The notes: a model not told the origin generated them from the sequence alone. Positions 1 to 9,015 are shown, counted from the first letter of the stretch. The stretch is 64,000 nt of DNA from Aldehydirespirator sp965116665 (GCA_965116665.1 OZ220709.1:3286001-3350000), one strand, 5' to 3'. Numbers and translations: made by a program.

Positions 1-200
1 AGGTGGGAGCGGCGGGCGGCGGCCCGGTGTCCCGCAGCCTGCTCGACCTGGGCCGGCCCGACCTGGACTTCTGCCGCCTGGCTGAGGGCCAGGGGGTTCC
101 CGCCGTGCGGTCGACCACCGCCGAGGACCTGTGCGACCAGCTCGAACGGGCCTACCGCGAGCCCGGACCCCACCTCATCGAAGCCATGTTCGGCACCTGA
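1..200 (+). CDS. Thiamine-pyrophosphate enzyme, C-terminal fragment (acetolactate synthase-like)
   Basis: Only the last 66 or so codons lie in the window and the frame is open at the left edge. The tail reads DLGRPDLDFCRLAEGQGVPA, then a TAEDL helix, and ends in PGPHLIEAMF. This is the usual ending of acetolactate-synthase-like large subunits, where the final Rossmann-like domain binds ThDP diphosphate. The catalytic glutamate and most ThDP-binding residues lie outside the window, so substrate cannot be judged. The stop is followed after 57 bp by the GH2-like gene on the same strand. Family assignment is fairly good; function within the family is unknown. Confidence 0.7.
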   Translation, partial: VGAAGGGPVSRSLLDLGRPDLDFCRLAEGQGVPAVRSTTAEDLCDQLERAYREPGPHLIEAMFGT

Positions 201-257
201 AACCCGGGAGCTTCCGCGCGGGCCGGGCCGGACCCCGGCGGGCGGTAGCTTGGGCAG

Positions 258-2309
258 GTGGACCTGGGCGGCACGTGGCGGATCGCTGCGGCCACCGAAG
301 GTCGGCGGCGTACCTTCCACGAGTTCGACCACGACGACTCGGCGTGGGACGCGGTCGCGGTGCCAGGCCACTGGGCGCAGTACTCGGCAGGCGACGGACC
401 GGACCTTGCCGGCGAGGAGTCGGTGCTGTACCGGCGGCGCTTCGAGGGGCCGGCGGATGGGGCCGCGGCAGACGAGGCCTCCACGGGCGGCACCCGCTGG
501 TGGCTGCGGATCGAGGGACTTGCCCAGCAGGGCGACATCTGGTTCGACGGCGTCTACCTCGGGCACACCGACGGCTACTTCGTGCCCCACGAGCTGGAGG
601 TCACCAACCAGATCGCGGCTCGCCGCGAGCATCTGCTGGCCATCGAGGCGACCTGCCGGCGCTTCGGCGATCCCGACAACCGGACCACGCTGACGGGGGC
701 GTTGCAGGACCCGGAGCTGTGCGGGTCCGACCACGTGATCGTGGGGGGCCTGTGGCGGCCGGTGCGGCTGCGCTCCAGCGGGACGGTCGCCATCCGCCAT
801 GCCCGGGCGATCTGCGCCGAGGTCCACAACGCCGGCGAGGGCCGGGGTCCAGGAGCCGGCGGCCAGCCATCGGCCCGGCTGGAACTTCGGGCCGTCCTCG
901 ACGTACCGGACGGGGGCGACGTGTACCTTCGCACCACCGTCGCGGGCACTGAGCACGTCCACAGCCACCACGCGGCCGTCGGCGAGAACCGGGTCGAGTG
1001 GACCGTGGACGTGGCCGATCCCCCGCTGTGGTGGCCCCACTCGCTGGGCGACCAGCCCCTGTGCGATCTGGAGATGGAGGTCCTGGCCGGCGGGGAGGTG
1101 CAGGACCGGAGGCGTTTCCGCATCGGCTTCCGGTCGGTGGAGATGCGCCGGTGGGTGCTGCACGTCAACGGCGAGCGGCTGTTCGCCAAGGGCGCCAACC
1201 TGCTGCCCACCAAGCCGCTGCTGGGCACGGCCTCGCCGTCGGAGGTGGCCGCCGACATCCGGGCGGCCCGCAACGCGGGCCTCGACCTGGTGCGCCCCAT
1301 CGCCCACATCGCCCGCGAGGAGCTCTACGACACCGCCGACGAGCTGGGGATGCTCGTCTGGCAGGACCTGCCCGTTAGGGGGGTGATGAGCCGCAGCGTG
1401 GTGGGCGAGGCCCGGCGGCAGGCCCGGGAGGCGGTCGATCTGCTGGGCCACCGCCCGTCGGTGGCGGTCTGGTGCGCCCACGACGATCCGTTCCCCCGGG
1501 CCAGGCGCCCCTCGCCCACTCCCGCCGCGTGGAGCCGGCTGGGGCCGTCCTGGAACCGCGATGTGCTCGACCGGCGGCTGGGGCGAGTGCTGTCCCGCTG
1601 CGACGGCTCGCGCCCGGTGGTGGGCCACGCCGGCGTGCCGCCGCACCTCCCGTCCTTGGAGGGCACCACCAGCCAGCTGTGGTTCGGCCTGCACGGCGGT
1701 CGGGCCGCCGATCTGGCCCTCACGCTGGCCCGGGTGCCGACGTTGGGCCGGTTCGTGTCGGCCTTCGGCACGCCGGTGCGGGCCGAACAGCCCGAGGTCG
1801 TGAGGACCACCGTCGAGATCCTGCGCCGCTTGAAGTACCGGCCCACCGGGGGGTTCATGCTCCATGCCCTGGCCGATGCGGGCGGCGGCCTCGGCGCCGA
1901 CGGGTTCGGGGTGCTGGACGGGCTGCGGCGTCCCAAGCCGGGCTGGCCGGCCCTGGTGGCGGCCTGCAAGCCGGTGGTCGTGACCGCCGACCCGATGCCG
2001 GAGGAGCTGCGCGCCGGCGACCGTCTCGACCTGGCCGTGCATGTGGTCAACGACACTCGCCGCGATCTGGACGGCATCGTGGCCCGGGCCCGGGTGCTCG
2101 GAGGTGACGGCCCCGTCCTGAGCGAGCATCGATGGGTCGGGGCGGCCCCTGCCGACAGCTGCGTGCTTGTGGGTCGGATCGAGACCGTCCTGCCAGGGGT
2201 TCTCCAGCCCGGTCAGTTGACGGTGGAGCTGACCCTCACCGCAGCCTCACCCGCCGGCACCGCACCGGAAGTGCTCGCCACGAACTCCTACGCCGCCACG
2301 GTCTCCTAG
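258..2309 (+). CDS. Glycoside hydrolase family 2-like protein with altered active site
   Basis: A 683-residue protein starting at GTG. It begins with LGGTWRIA and a jelly-roll sugar-binding domain (about 1-190), followed by an Ig-like domain (190-295). The TIM barrel opens with the typical HVNGERLFAKGANLLP and contains LGMLVWQDLP. These are hallmarks of GH2 beta-mannosidase/galactosidase relatives. Two catalytic positions look wrong. The acid/base region that normally reads WCGNNE or similar is WCAHDDP (about residue 408). The nucleophile region that normally reads SEFG is SAFG (about residue 503). The protein therefore probably binds rather than hydrolyses glycosides, or uses altered chemistry. 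No signal peptide is visible. A C-terminal beta-sandwich follows the barrel. The alignment was made by eye. Confidence 0.75.
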   Translation: MDLGGTWRIAAATEGRRRTFHEFDHDDSAWDAVAVPGHWAQYSAGDGPDLAGEESVLYRRRFEGPADGAAADEASTGGTRWWLRIEGLAQQGDIWFDGVYLGHTDGYFVPHELEVTNQIAARREHLLAIEATCRRFGDPDNRTTLTGALQDPELCGSDHVIVGGLWRPVRLRSSGTVAIRHARAICAEVHNAGEGRGPGAGGQPSARLELRAVLDVPDGGDVYLRTTVAGTEHVHSHHAAVGENRVEWTVDVADPPLWWPHSLGDQPLCDLEMEVLAGGEVQDRRRFRIGFRSVEMRRWVLHVNGERLFAKGANLLPTKPLLGTASPSEVAADIRAARNAGLDLVRPIAHIAREELYDTADELGMLVWQDLPVRGVMSRSVVGEARRQAREAVDLLGHRPSVAVWCAHDDPFPRARRPSPTPAAWSRLGPSWNRDVLDRRLGRVLSRCDGSRPVVGHAGVPPHLPSLEGTTSQLWFGLHGGRAADLALTLARVPTLGRFVSAFGTPVRAEQPEVVRTTVEILRRLKYRPTGGFMLHALADAGGGLGADGFGVLDGLRRPKPGWPALVAACKPVVVTADPMPEELRAGDRLDLAVHVVNDTRRDLDGIVARARVLGGDGPVLSEHRWVGAAPADSCVLVGRIETVLPGVLQPGQLTVELTLTAASPAGTAPEVLATNSYAATVS

Positions 2310-2324
2310 TGTCCTGACCTGAGA

Positions 2325-2374
2325 AATCTCGGTTGAGAAACGGTGCCTCTACGACACATGGGTCACCCGAGATT
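2325..2374 (+). repeat. 50-bp palindromic element, family A
   Basis: The ends are AATCTCGG and CCGAGATT, exactly 50 bp outer edge to outer edge. The right half carries the family A core CTACGACACA. It lies 16 bp after the GH2-like stop and before the next same-strand gene, a position that fits a terminator. Confidence 0.8.
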
Positions 2375-2474
2375 CTCGCGGGGGCGCGGTGGCACCCGGA
2401 CGCGGGACTTCTGTCGATATTCCCCCTGCATATATTGTTGCCGCCCAGAACCCGGCAGGCACCCAGGAGCAGCG

Positions 2475-3557
2475 ATGTACGAGCCGACCGACGGAGCTTC
2501 AACTGCGACGGAGTACCCCGCAGGGTCCCAGATACGCGAGAGCGACTGGCACATTCTGGCCGGGTTCTGGCATCCGGTGGCGTTCTCGTCGGAGCTTGCC
2601 GGCGGGCCGGTGGCGTCCAAGCTGCTCGATGTCGACCTCGTGGTCTACCGCACCAGCGAGGGTGCGGCGGTGGCCAGGGACCTCTGCGTGCATCGGGGCT
2701 CCAAGCTGAGCCGTGGCTGGATCAGCGACGACGGCGCCTGCATCGTGTGCCCCTACCACGGTCTGCACTACGACCGCTCCGGCCAGTGCACCTGGATTCC
2801 CGCCAACGACCCCGACAGTCCCCCGCCGGCCAAGACCATGAGGCTCGTCAGCTTCCTCGCGGCCGAGCGTTACGGGATCGTGTGGGCGTGCATGAAGCCC
2901 GAGCCCCTGCGTCCCCTCCCCGAATGGCCCCACCTCGACGAGTTCGGGCCGGAATGGCTGCGGATCCAGATCCCGAAGGGCACATGGGCGGCCACCGCTA
3001 GCCGCCACTGCGAGAACTTCAACGACATCGCCCACATCTCCTGGGTCCACATGAAGACGTTCGGGAACCGGGCCCGGCCGGTCGTGCCCGACTACACGCT
3101 GGAGCAGACCGACTACGGCCTCTATATGGCCCTGCCCTACATCGAGGTCGAGCGGGGCTTCAACGACGACCTCGGCGAGCGGGAGCGCGAGGTCTTCTAC
3201 CAGCACCACCTGACCTACCCGTTCGCCACCGATCTGAAGGTGGACTACTACGAGGACGACGGCGAGAGCTTCGTCACCAGCCACTTCTTCGACATCGGTT
3301 CGCCCGTCAGCGCCCGTACCACCGACATCTACCAGGTCTCGCTGACCAACATCCCGGGCGCCACCGTCGAGGACTACGCCGAATACCAGCTGGTCACCAA
3401 CAGCGAGGACATCGTGATCGTCGAAAGCCAGCGCCCTGAGAACGTGCCGCTCAACCTGGCTGCCGAGACCCACATCCGCGCCGACCGGTTGTCGGTCCGC
3501 TACCGCCGTGACCTGGTGGAGATGTTCGGGCTAGGCGCGCCGGAGATGGTCGCCTAG
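2475..3557 (+). CDS. Rieske non-heme iron oxygenase, alpha subunit
   Basis: A 360-residue oxygenase. The Rieske [2Fe-2S] site is complete: CVH near residue 75 and CPYHG about 19 residues later. The mononuclear Fe(II) motif is ENFNDIAHISWVH near residues 178-190 (Asp/Asn, His, His). The frame is open further upstream, but ATG 2475 is chosen because AGGAG lies 6 bases before it and the earlier frame runs through the palindromic element. The family contains O- and N-demethylases and monooxygenases of the vanillate demethylase type, which need a separate reductase. The only reductase in the window is the Rieske-reductase fusion at 10102. The substrate is unknown; the neighbouring GcvT remnants and amidohydrolase fit a demethylation pathway. 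Confidence 0.88.
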   Translation: MYEPTDGASTATEYPAGSQIRESDWHILAGFWHPVAFSSELAGGPVASKLLDVDLVVYRTSEGAAVARDLCVHRGSKLSRGWISDDGACIVCPYHGLHYDRSGQCTWIPANDPDSPPPAKTMRLVSFLAAERYGIVWACMKPEPLRPLPEWPHLDEFGPEWLRIQIPKGTWAATASRHCENFNDIAHISWVHMKTFGNRARPVVPDYTLEQTDYGLYMALPYIEVERGFNDDLGEREREVFYQHHLTYPFATDLKVDYYEDDGESFVTSHFFDIGSPVSARTTDIYQVSLTNIPGATVEDYAEYQLVTNSEDIVIVESQRPENVPLNLAAETHIRADRLSVRYRRDLVEMFGLGAPEMVA

Positions 3558-3593
3558 GGATGAGCGGCGCGGCTGACTAGAGGTCGAACTCGC

Positions 3594-3818
3594 CTATCCG
3601 GCTCGTCGCAGCTTGTAGTGGGGAAGCGCCACCAGAGTGCCGCCGACCTGTCCATGGATGGGGCCGGTGTTCCAGTCGACTCGCACCGGTGTGCCCGGGT
3701 GGGCATGGTTCGACGCGACATGGGCAAAGCCGATCACCTTGTTGACCGTAGGAGACCAGGTCACGCTGGTCGCTCTGCCGATGCGGGTTCCGTCACGCTG
3801 GATGGGCAGAGGGTTCCG
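3594..3818 (-). pseudogene. GcvT-family C-terminal remnant (minus strand)
   Basis: Reading leftwards, about 74 codons encode IGRATSVTWSPTVNKVIGFA, then PGTPVRVDW, and end VALPHYKLRRAG with a stop. This is the C-terminal barrel domain of the aminomethyltransferase (GcvT)/dimethylglycine-dehydrogenase family. No N-terminal folate-binding domain precedes it; upstream the frame runs into the antisense of the amidohydrolase gene. It is therefore a tail-only remnant. A similar tail sits head-to-head on the other strand. Confidence 0.65.
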
Positions 3819-3836
3819 GATCACTCGGGGCGTGAC

Positions 3837-3989
3837 TTCGGCCGGGATATCGGCTTCGCCCGCGTCGCGGCGGATCACGCCGGTGCGGGCACGCCGGTCA
3901 GCGTGGACTGGACCGCCGGCGAAGTCCGCGGAGAGGTCGGCGCCACCCTGGTCGCACTTCCGCACTACCGGGTGCGGCGAGCCGGATAG
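3837..3989 (+). pseudogene. GcvT-family C-terminal remnant (plus strand)
   Basis: Fifty codons read DIGFARVAADHAGAGTPVSV, then DWTAGEV, and end VALPHYRVRRAG with a stop. It is clearly homologous to the minus-strand tail at 3594-3818, but diverged at many positions. The two tails point away from each other with only about 18 bp between their inner ends. The remainder of the gene is missing. It ends 22 bp before the amidohydrolase start. Confidence 0.6.
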
Positions 3990-4011
3990 GACGAGCCGGA
4001 TAGGAGGAGTC

Positions 4012-5409
4012 ATGAGCGCTGAGGGCGACACCCGGACGGAGCCTGCCCGCTGCGACCTGCTGCTGACCGGCGGCACCGTGCTGACGCTCGACCCGGACCG
4101 GCCCGTCATCGAGTCCGGGGTCGTGGCCGTCGAGCGCGACCGGATCGCCGCCGTCGGAGACAGCCGGCAGGCGGGCTCGTTCGAGGCGGGCCGCACCATC
4201 TCCTGCCAGGGGAAGGTGGTGATGCCCGGGCTGATCGACTGCCACAACCACCTCTACCAGTCGCTGGGGCGGACGCTCGGGGAGGGCCTCACGGGGTGGG
4301 AGTGGCTCAGCGAGTTCATGTGGCCCTATTCGTCCGCAATAACCCGGCAGGAGACGAGCGCCTCGGTGTACCTGGGAGCCCTCGAAGCGGTCCTGGCCGG
4401 GACCACGACCGTGCTCGACCACCACTACGGGTGCGACGACTACGACACCACCGTGATGGTGGCCGGGATCCTCGAGGAGGTAGGGCTGCGGGGACGGATC
4501 GCTCGGGGGATGACCGGAACCCGGACCGCGGTCTCCCAGCAGCAGAAGCTGCCCGAGACGTCGTTCCAGCGGTCGGCCGACGACGAGTTGGCCATCACCG
4601 AGGCGTGCATCCGCTCCAGACCGAGGGGCTCGAAGATCGAGATCTGCCCCGGACCCATGAACGCGGCCTACACCAACGTCGACCTGATCGCGGCCAGTGT
4701 CGAGCAGGCTCGCTCCCATGGGGTCGCGTGGCACACCCACCTCAGCGCGCCCCGCGACGACCCTGAAGTGTTCAAGCAGCAGCACGGCTACCGCCCGGCC
4801 ACGTGGCTTCATCGCAACGGGCTGCTGGGTCCCGATGCGATCCTCGCCCACGCCACATGGGTCGATGACGAGGAGATCGAGGCCCTCGGGGACACGCGCA
4901 GCGCAGTCGCCCACTGCCCGCTGTCGAACTTCTACGTGCCCTACGGCGTCATGCCGCTGCACGACCTCGTCGATGCCGGGGCCGCGGTGGGCCTGGGCAG
5001 CGACGGGTCGTGCTGCGGGCACCGCCAGGACCTGTTCGAGAACATGAGGCTCATGGTGCTGATGCACCGTCTCCACAATCTCGACCCCAAGGCGTCCCGG
5101 GCCGATGAGGCACTGGAGGTGGCCACGAGGGGCGGGGCCGCCGTCCACGGCATCGAGGCCGGCGTGCTGGCCGCCGGGATGCTGGCCGACATCGTGGTGG
5201 TCGACACCACCCGGCCGCATTTCGCGCCGATGCACGACCCGGTGGCGGCCATCGTGTACACCGCTCGGGGCACCGACGTGGACATGAACATCGTCGCGGG
5301 CGAGATCATCGTCGAAGGGGGACGGTCGACGCGAGTCGACCAGGACGCAGTCGTCGCCGAGGCGCGGGCCCGGGCCGGGGAGCTGGCCGAGAGGATCAAG
5401 CCCCGCTAG
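4012..5409 (+). CDS. Amidohydrolase-superfamily deaminase/chlorohydrolase (TrzA/AtzA/MtaD type)
   Basis: A 465-residue cytosolic metal hydrolase. The metal ligands are HNH in MPGLIDCHNHLYQS (about 79), HTH in AWHTHLSAP (about 243), HATWVDDEE (about 283) and the aspartate of GLGSDGS (about 327). The start is ATG 4012, directly after a strong TAGGAGGAG. The family removes amino or other leaving groups from purines, pyrimidines and triazines: guanine, 8-oxoguanine, SAH/MTA, atrazine. The GSCCGHRQD stretch after the catalytic Asp is unusual, so the substrate is not assignable. With adenine deaminase, the CDA-type deaminase and the N-demethylase-like genes nearby, a purine or N-methylpurine substrate is a reasonable guess. 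Confidence 0.85.
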   Translation: MSAEGDTRTEPARCDLLLTGGTVLTLDPDRPVIESGVVAVERDRIAAVGDSRQAGSFEAGRTISCQGKVVMPGLIDCHNHLYQSLGRTLGEGLTGWEWLSEFMWPYSSAITRQETSASVYLGALEAVLAGTTTVLDHHYGCDDYDTTVMVAGILEEVGLRGRIARGMTGTRTAVSQQQKLPETSFQRSADDELAITEACIRSRPRGSKIEICPGPMNAAYTNVDLIAASVEQARSHGVAWHTHLSAPRDDPEVFKQQHGYRPATWLHRNGLLGPDAILAHATWVDDEEIEALGDTRSAVAHCPLSNFYVPYGVMPLHDLVDAGAAVGLGSDGSCCGHRQDLFENMRLMVLMHRLHNLDPKASRADEALEVATRGGAAVHGIEAGVLAAGMLADIVVVDTTRPHFAPMHDPVAAIVYTARGTDVDMNIVAGEIIVEGGRSTRVDQDAVVAEARARAGELAERIKPR

Positions 5410-5428
5410 GCGGACGGGCGCCGGGCCC

Positions 5429-5478
5429 GAGATTGATGGCGAGACCGCCTCTGTAGGGCCACAATCCGCATCAAATTC
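5429..5478. repeat. 50-bp palindromic element, family B
   Basis: The arms are GAGATTGATG and CATCAAATTC, exactly 50 bp apart edge to edge. The interior GGGCCACAA is shared with the copy at 14981. It sits between two convergent genes, 20 bp after the amidohydrolase stop, and could terminate both. Confidence 0.8.
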
Positions 5479-5505
5479 GCAGCGGGGCGCGGCTAGGGGC
5501 CGCGG

Positions 5506-6522
5506 CTAGGCAGAGCAGAGGGACTTCCAGAGGCGCCGGTAGGCGATCGAGAAGACGTCGGTGGGCAGGGCCACCTCGCCGGTGTCGTGGAGGCCGAAGG
5601 AGACCTGGCGGGGCTGAAGGGCCTCGCAGATGACCCTGTCCTCCTCGTTGACGGCCGCCTGGAAATCCCGCCACGGCTCCAGCGGGTCGCCGCCCAGGTT
5701 GGTGCGGGCGCTCTGCTGGAACACCAGGCTGGACGTGGCCGACTCGGGCAGCGCCGTCATCTGGATGCACTCGACCTCGCCGTCGGGGTAGGTGATGGTG
5801 AGCATCGACGAGAACGGGAACGTGAAGTCGTACCGGTAGGCGGCCTCGACCTCCTCCATCGAGCCGTCGAGGGTGTTGCGGTACTGCTGGAACACGCTGA
5901 TGTTCGAGGCGAAGCCCGTATCGGTGGCGACCACCTCCTGGGGGGCCACCGGCCGGTCGCTTGGCCCGAACGTCACCCGGTGGATGGTGGAGAAGTGGGC
6001 GATGTCGTTGAAGTTCTCGGCCACCCGGCTGGCCGAGGCGTCCCAGCGCACCGGGCCGATCTGGAAGGTCTGCACATCGGACCGGTCGTAGAACCCCCAG
6101 GCGGGCGGATCGGCGGCGGCCGGCTCGCCCGCGCAGGCCCACACCAGCCCGTGGCACTCCCGGGTGTGGAGGGTGTCGAGGGTCAGCCGCTTCGGCAGCC
6201 GGGCGTCGGGACGGGCGGGGAAGGCCACGCACCGCCCGTCGGCGGCGTAGCGCAGTCCGTGGTAGGGACACATCAGGCAATCACCGTCGTAGGAGCCCAG
6301 GCTCAGGGGGCTGCCCCGGTGGGGGCAGCGGTCCGAGGCCACGCAGGCCCGCCCGCCGCTGCGGAACACCACCAGCGGCCGGCCCAGCATCACCACCCCG
6401 ACGGGACCGTCGTCGATGGCGTCGGAGCGGGCCACCGGATGCCAGTGCCGCCTCAGGACATCCAGTTCGGCGGACCCGGCGGACTCGGCGGGCTCGACCG
6501 GCTCGGTCATGGCGCCGCTCAT
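5506..6522 (-). CDS. Rieske non-heme iron oxygenase, alpha subunit
   Basis: A 338-residue oxygenase. Rieske ligands are in CPHRGSPLSLG and CPYHGLRYA (residues about 66-90). The catalytic iron motif is ENFNDIAHFSTIH (about 161-173). The start ATG (6522-6520) overlaps the TGA of the upstream adenine deaminase gene (ATGA), so the two are translationally coupled. An in-frame ATG four codons on is the alternative. Coupling to a purine deaminase suggests the oxygenase acts on a purine or a related N-heterocycle. It carries no reductase domain. Substrate unproven. Confidence 0.87.
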   Translation of the reverse strand: MSGAMTEPVEPAESAGSAELDVLRRHWHPVARSDAIDDGPVGVVMLGRPLVVFRSGGRACVASDRCPHRGSPLSLGSYDGDCLMCPYHGLRYAADGRCVAFPARPDARLPKRLTLDTLHTRECHGLVWACAGEPAAADPPAWGFYDRSDVQTFQIGPVRWDASASRVAENFNDIAHFSTIHRVTFGPSDRPVAPQEVVATDTGFASNISVFQQYRNTLDGSMEEVEAAYRYDFTFPFSSMLTITYPDGEVECIQMTALPESATSSLVFQQSARTNLGGDPLEPWRDFQAAVNEEDRVICEALQPRQVSFGLHDTGEVALPTDVFSIAYRRLWKSLCSA

Positions 6523-8336
6523 GCCGCCGCCGGCCCGAGGACCGGGTCGAAGGTGTCCATGGCGGCCACATCGACGGTTCCCACATCGGTGATGGCGTAG
6601 TCGGGGATCGAGGTGATGGGCAGGAAGAACAGGTACATGAACGGCCAGTCCACCGTGCAGCCCAGGGCCTTGGCCGCCCGGTCGAGCCGCTCCTCCTCGG
6701 CCAGCATGTCGGCCGGGTCGAGGTCGGACACGATCCCGCCGATGGGCAGCGGCAGGAACTCGACCACCTTGCCGCCGTCCACCACCACCTGGCCCCCGCC
6801 GTGGTCGGCGATGTGGTTGACGGCGGTCGCCATGTCCTGCGGAGAGGCCCCGATCACCACGATGTTGTTGTCGTCGGGGGCGCTGGAGGTGGCCAGCGCG
6901 CCGGAGCGGATCCCGAACCCGGCCACGAACGCGGTCGGGCGGTTCGAGTTCTTGCCGTAGCGCTCGACCACGCTCACCAGGGCCAGGTTGGCCTCGATGT
7001 CGGGCTGCACCCGGCCCCCGGCCGCTTGCAGTACCACGTCGCGGCGCTTGCGCACGAAGATCTGCTCGGTCACCTCGATGGCCAGCACCTCCACCGGGCC
7101 GTCGGGCAGGCCGGTGCGCACCGTGAAGTCCTCGGGCACGGCGGGCGCCATGGGGAACGGCCCGGTGAGCAGGCTGTCGCGGCCCGGCGGCTCCAGGTCG
7201 ACGGCCATCTCCCCGTCGCGGGCCACCACCTGCCCGTTGGCCATCACCATCGACGGCCGGAAGTCCTCGAGGTACTCCACGAAGAGTATGTCGGCGTAGC
7301 GGCCCGGCGAGATCGAGCCGACCATGTGGTCGACCCGGTAGGCCTCGGCGCCGTTGACGGTGGCCATCTGGATGGCCGTCATGGGATCCACGCCGGCGTC
7401 GACGGCCATGCGCACCATGTTGTCGAGATGGCCCCGGCCGAGCACATCTGAGGCCACCACGTCGTCGGTGCAGAAGCTCACCCGGCGAGCCGCGCCCGGA
7501 GCGTGCTCCAGCACGAGGCGGATGTTCTCGGTCAGGAAGTGGGCGAAGGATGACTCCCGGATCACGATGTACATGCCGTTGCGGAGCTTCTCGAGGCACT
7601 CGTGGGAGTCGTAGCTCTCGTGGTCGAGGCGGATGCCGCCGCAGGCATAGCTGGTGAGGTCGGCGCCGGTGGCCATCGGCGCGCAGCCCAGCACCGGCAG
7701 CCGGTTCTCGCGGGCCAGCTCCATGGCGGCCAGCACGTCGGGGTCGCCGGTGGTCACGAACTCGCGGACGGTCTCCCACACCCCCACGCACTCCGGCCAG
7801 CGCTGGGCGGCCCGGTGGTCGTCGGGCCCGAAGTAGTGGCCCACGGTGGAGGTGGGCAGGGTGTAGGGCGTCTTGCAGGGAGCGCCCCACAGCACCCGCA
7901 GCGGCGTGCCCTGCGACTCCCGCAGGAAGGCCTCGGCGCCGTCGAGGCCGGCCACCACCAGGATCTGGTCCAGGCCCGACACCACGTTGATGGTCCCCAG
8001 CGGCACCAGCATCTTGGCCGCGCTGGTGATCGACAGCTTGGAGCACTCGATGTGCTGGTGGCCGTCGAACAGCCCCGGCACCAGGTGCCGGCCTCCGGCG
8101 TCGACGATCTCGGTGTCTCCTCCGGTGTGGGCCGACACGTCGCCCAGCGCGACCACGGTGTTGCCGAACACCGCCACGTCGGCCTCATAGACCTCGGCCG
8201 ACACCACGTTGACGAGCCGGCCGCCCCGCACCACGGTCGTGGCCGGGATACGGGCCGCGCCCGCGGCCACCAGCTCCGAGATCGGGGGCTGCGCAGCCCC
8301 CGCTCTCTCGGTCTCTCGGATCTCGGTGGGCCTCAT
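6519..8336 (-). CDS. ade: Adenine deaminase (AdeC family)
   Basis: A 605-residue protein of the bacterial adenine deaminase family, which converts adenine to hypoxanthine and ammonia. The metal site reads VPGLFDGHQHIECS (about 87-100; the family usually has HIESS). Other conserved stretches are the LDHESYDSHECL segment, FCTDDVVASD, and the long C-terminal domain with DDNNIVVIGAS. The length matches the family. It starts 3 bp after the XRE-cupin regulator gene and overlaps the following Rieske gene by 4 bp, giving a regulator-deaminase-oxygenase operon. An N-methylated adenine or other aminopurine is a possible true substrate. Confidence 0.85.
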   Translation of the reverse strand: MRPTEIRETERAGAAQPPISELVAAGAARIPATTVVRGGRLVNVVSAEVYEADVAVFGNTVVALGDVSAHTGGDTEIVDAGGRHLVPGLFDGHQHIECSKLSITSAAKMLVPLGTINVVSGLDQILVVAGLDGAEAFLRESQGTPLRVLWGAPCKTPYTLPTSTVGHYFGPDDHRAAQRWPECVGVWETVREFVTTGDPDVLAAMELARENRLPVLGCAPMATGADLTSYACGGIRLDHESYDSHECLEKLRNGMYIVIRESSFAHFLTENIRLVLEHAPGAARRVSFCTDDVVASDVLGRGHLDNMVRMAVDAGVDPMTAIQMATVNGAEAYRVDHMVGSISPGRYADILFVEYLEDFRPSMVMANGQVVARDGEMAVDLEPPGRDSLLTGPFPMAPAVPEDFTVRTGLPDGPVEVLAIEVTEQIFVRKRRDVVLQAAGGRVQPDIEANLALVSVVERYGKNSNRPTAFVAGFGIRSGALATSSAPDDNNIVVIGASPQDMATAVNHIADHGGGQVVVDGGKVVEFLPLPIGGIVSDLDPADMLAEEERLDRAAKALGCTVDWPFMYLFFLPITSIPDYAITDVGTVDVAAMDTFDPVLGPAAA

Positions 8337-8339
8337 CGG

Positions 8340-8921
8340 TCAGCCTCCGGCTGCGACCAGGATGACACGGGCAGGCGACTCCGACGCCAGGCGCCAGCGG
8401 GTCTGGACCCACGCCGAGTGGAACATTACGTCGCCGGCGTCGAGGGTCACCTGCGGCCGGTCCCTGAACTCCACATGCAGTGATCCCTCGATCACGTAGA
8501 TCACGGTCTCGTCGGCGGACTCGAACCACTCGTCCACGTCGGGCCCGGGCTCGATCCGGAAGTCGCCCAGCTCGGTGATGCGCCGCCCGCCCCGGTAGGC
8601 GGTGCGGGCCGTGGTGGCGTTGGGCAGCTCGCTCACCTGCATCGGGTTGAGCTCGGCCGCCCGCAGGATCTCTACCCGGGTGCCCGACGGTGGATCGGGC
8701 AACAGGTCCGATGGTCTCACGTCCAGGGCCGCGGCGATGCGGTACAGCGTGGCGATGGCCACCGATGTGCGCCCGGCCTCGAGCTGGCTTAGGAACGGCT
8801 GGCTCACATCGGCGGCTGCGGCCAGCTTGCGGCCCGACAGCCCCCGCTCACCCCGGATCGCCCTGACCTTGGCCCCGATCTGATGGCCCAGATCATTCTG
8901 GCGGCTCAGATCGTCAGGCAC
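8340..8921 (-). CDS. XRE-family regulator with C-terminal cupin
   Basis: A 193-residue protein. The N-terminal helix-turn-helix (about 12-68) reads LSGRKLAAAADVSQPFLSQL. The C-terminal cupin (about 115-190) contains EWFESADETVIYVIEGSLHV. This is the HipB/PuuR-like class of small-molecule-sensing regulators. The chosen start is GTG 8921, with AAGGA upstream. The frame stays open further upstream but has no typical protein there. It heads the ade-Rieske operon and is divergent from the Rieske-less oxygenase at 9016. It is a local candidate for control of the methylpurine-like block, including the TGATAA operators. The ligand is unknown. Confidence 0.8.
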   Translation of the reverse strand: MPDDLSRQNDLGHQIGAKVRAIRGERGLSGRKLAAAADVSQPFLSQLEAGRTSVAIATLYRIAAALDVRPSDLLPDPPSGTRVEILRAAELNPMQVSELPNATTARTAYRGGRRITELGDFRIEPGPDVDEWFESADETVIYVIEGSLHVEFRDRPQVTLDAGDVMFHSAWVQTRWRLASESPARVILVAAGG

Positions 8922-9015
8922 GGGGCGGTGTTTCCTTGGCGAGCCCGAGCGTGGTACAAACCGCAGCGAACCGGGCGGTCCGGTCCGATCGCGGCACTGG
9001 GGAGGCTGAGCCTGC

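Noticed and set aside
2499..3473. Long minus-strand frame antisense to the first Rieske gene, and similar long antisense frames elsewhere
   Set aside because: Very high GC in third positions makes antisense frames stop-poor. The translations are Arg/Gly/Val-rich without motifs, and the sense strand encodes recognisable proteins.
8284..8301. Perfect 18-bp palindrome GGGGGCTGCGCAGCCCCC as a terminator
   Set aside because: It lies within the first codons of adenine deaminase and has no U-tract. It is probably chance in coding sequence.
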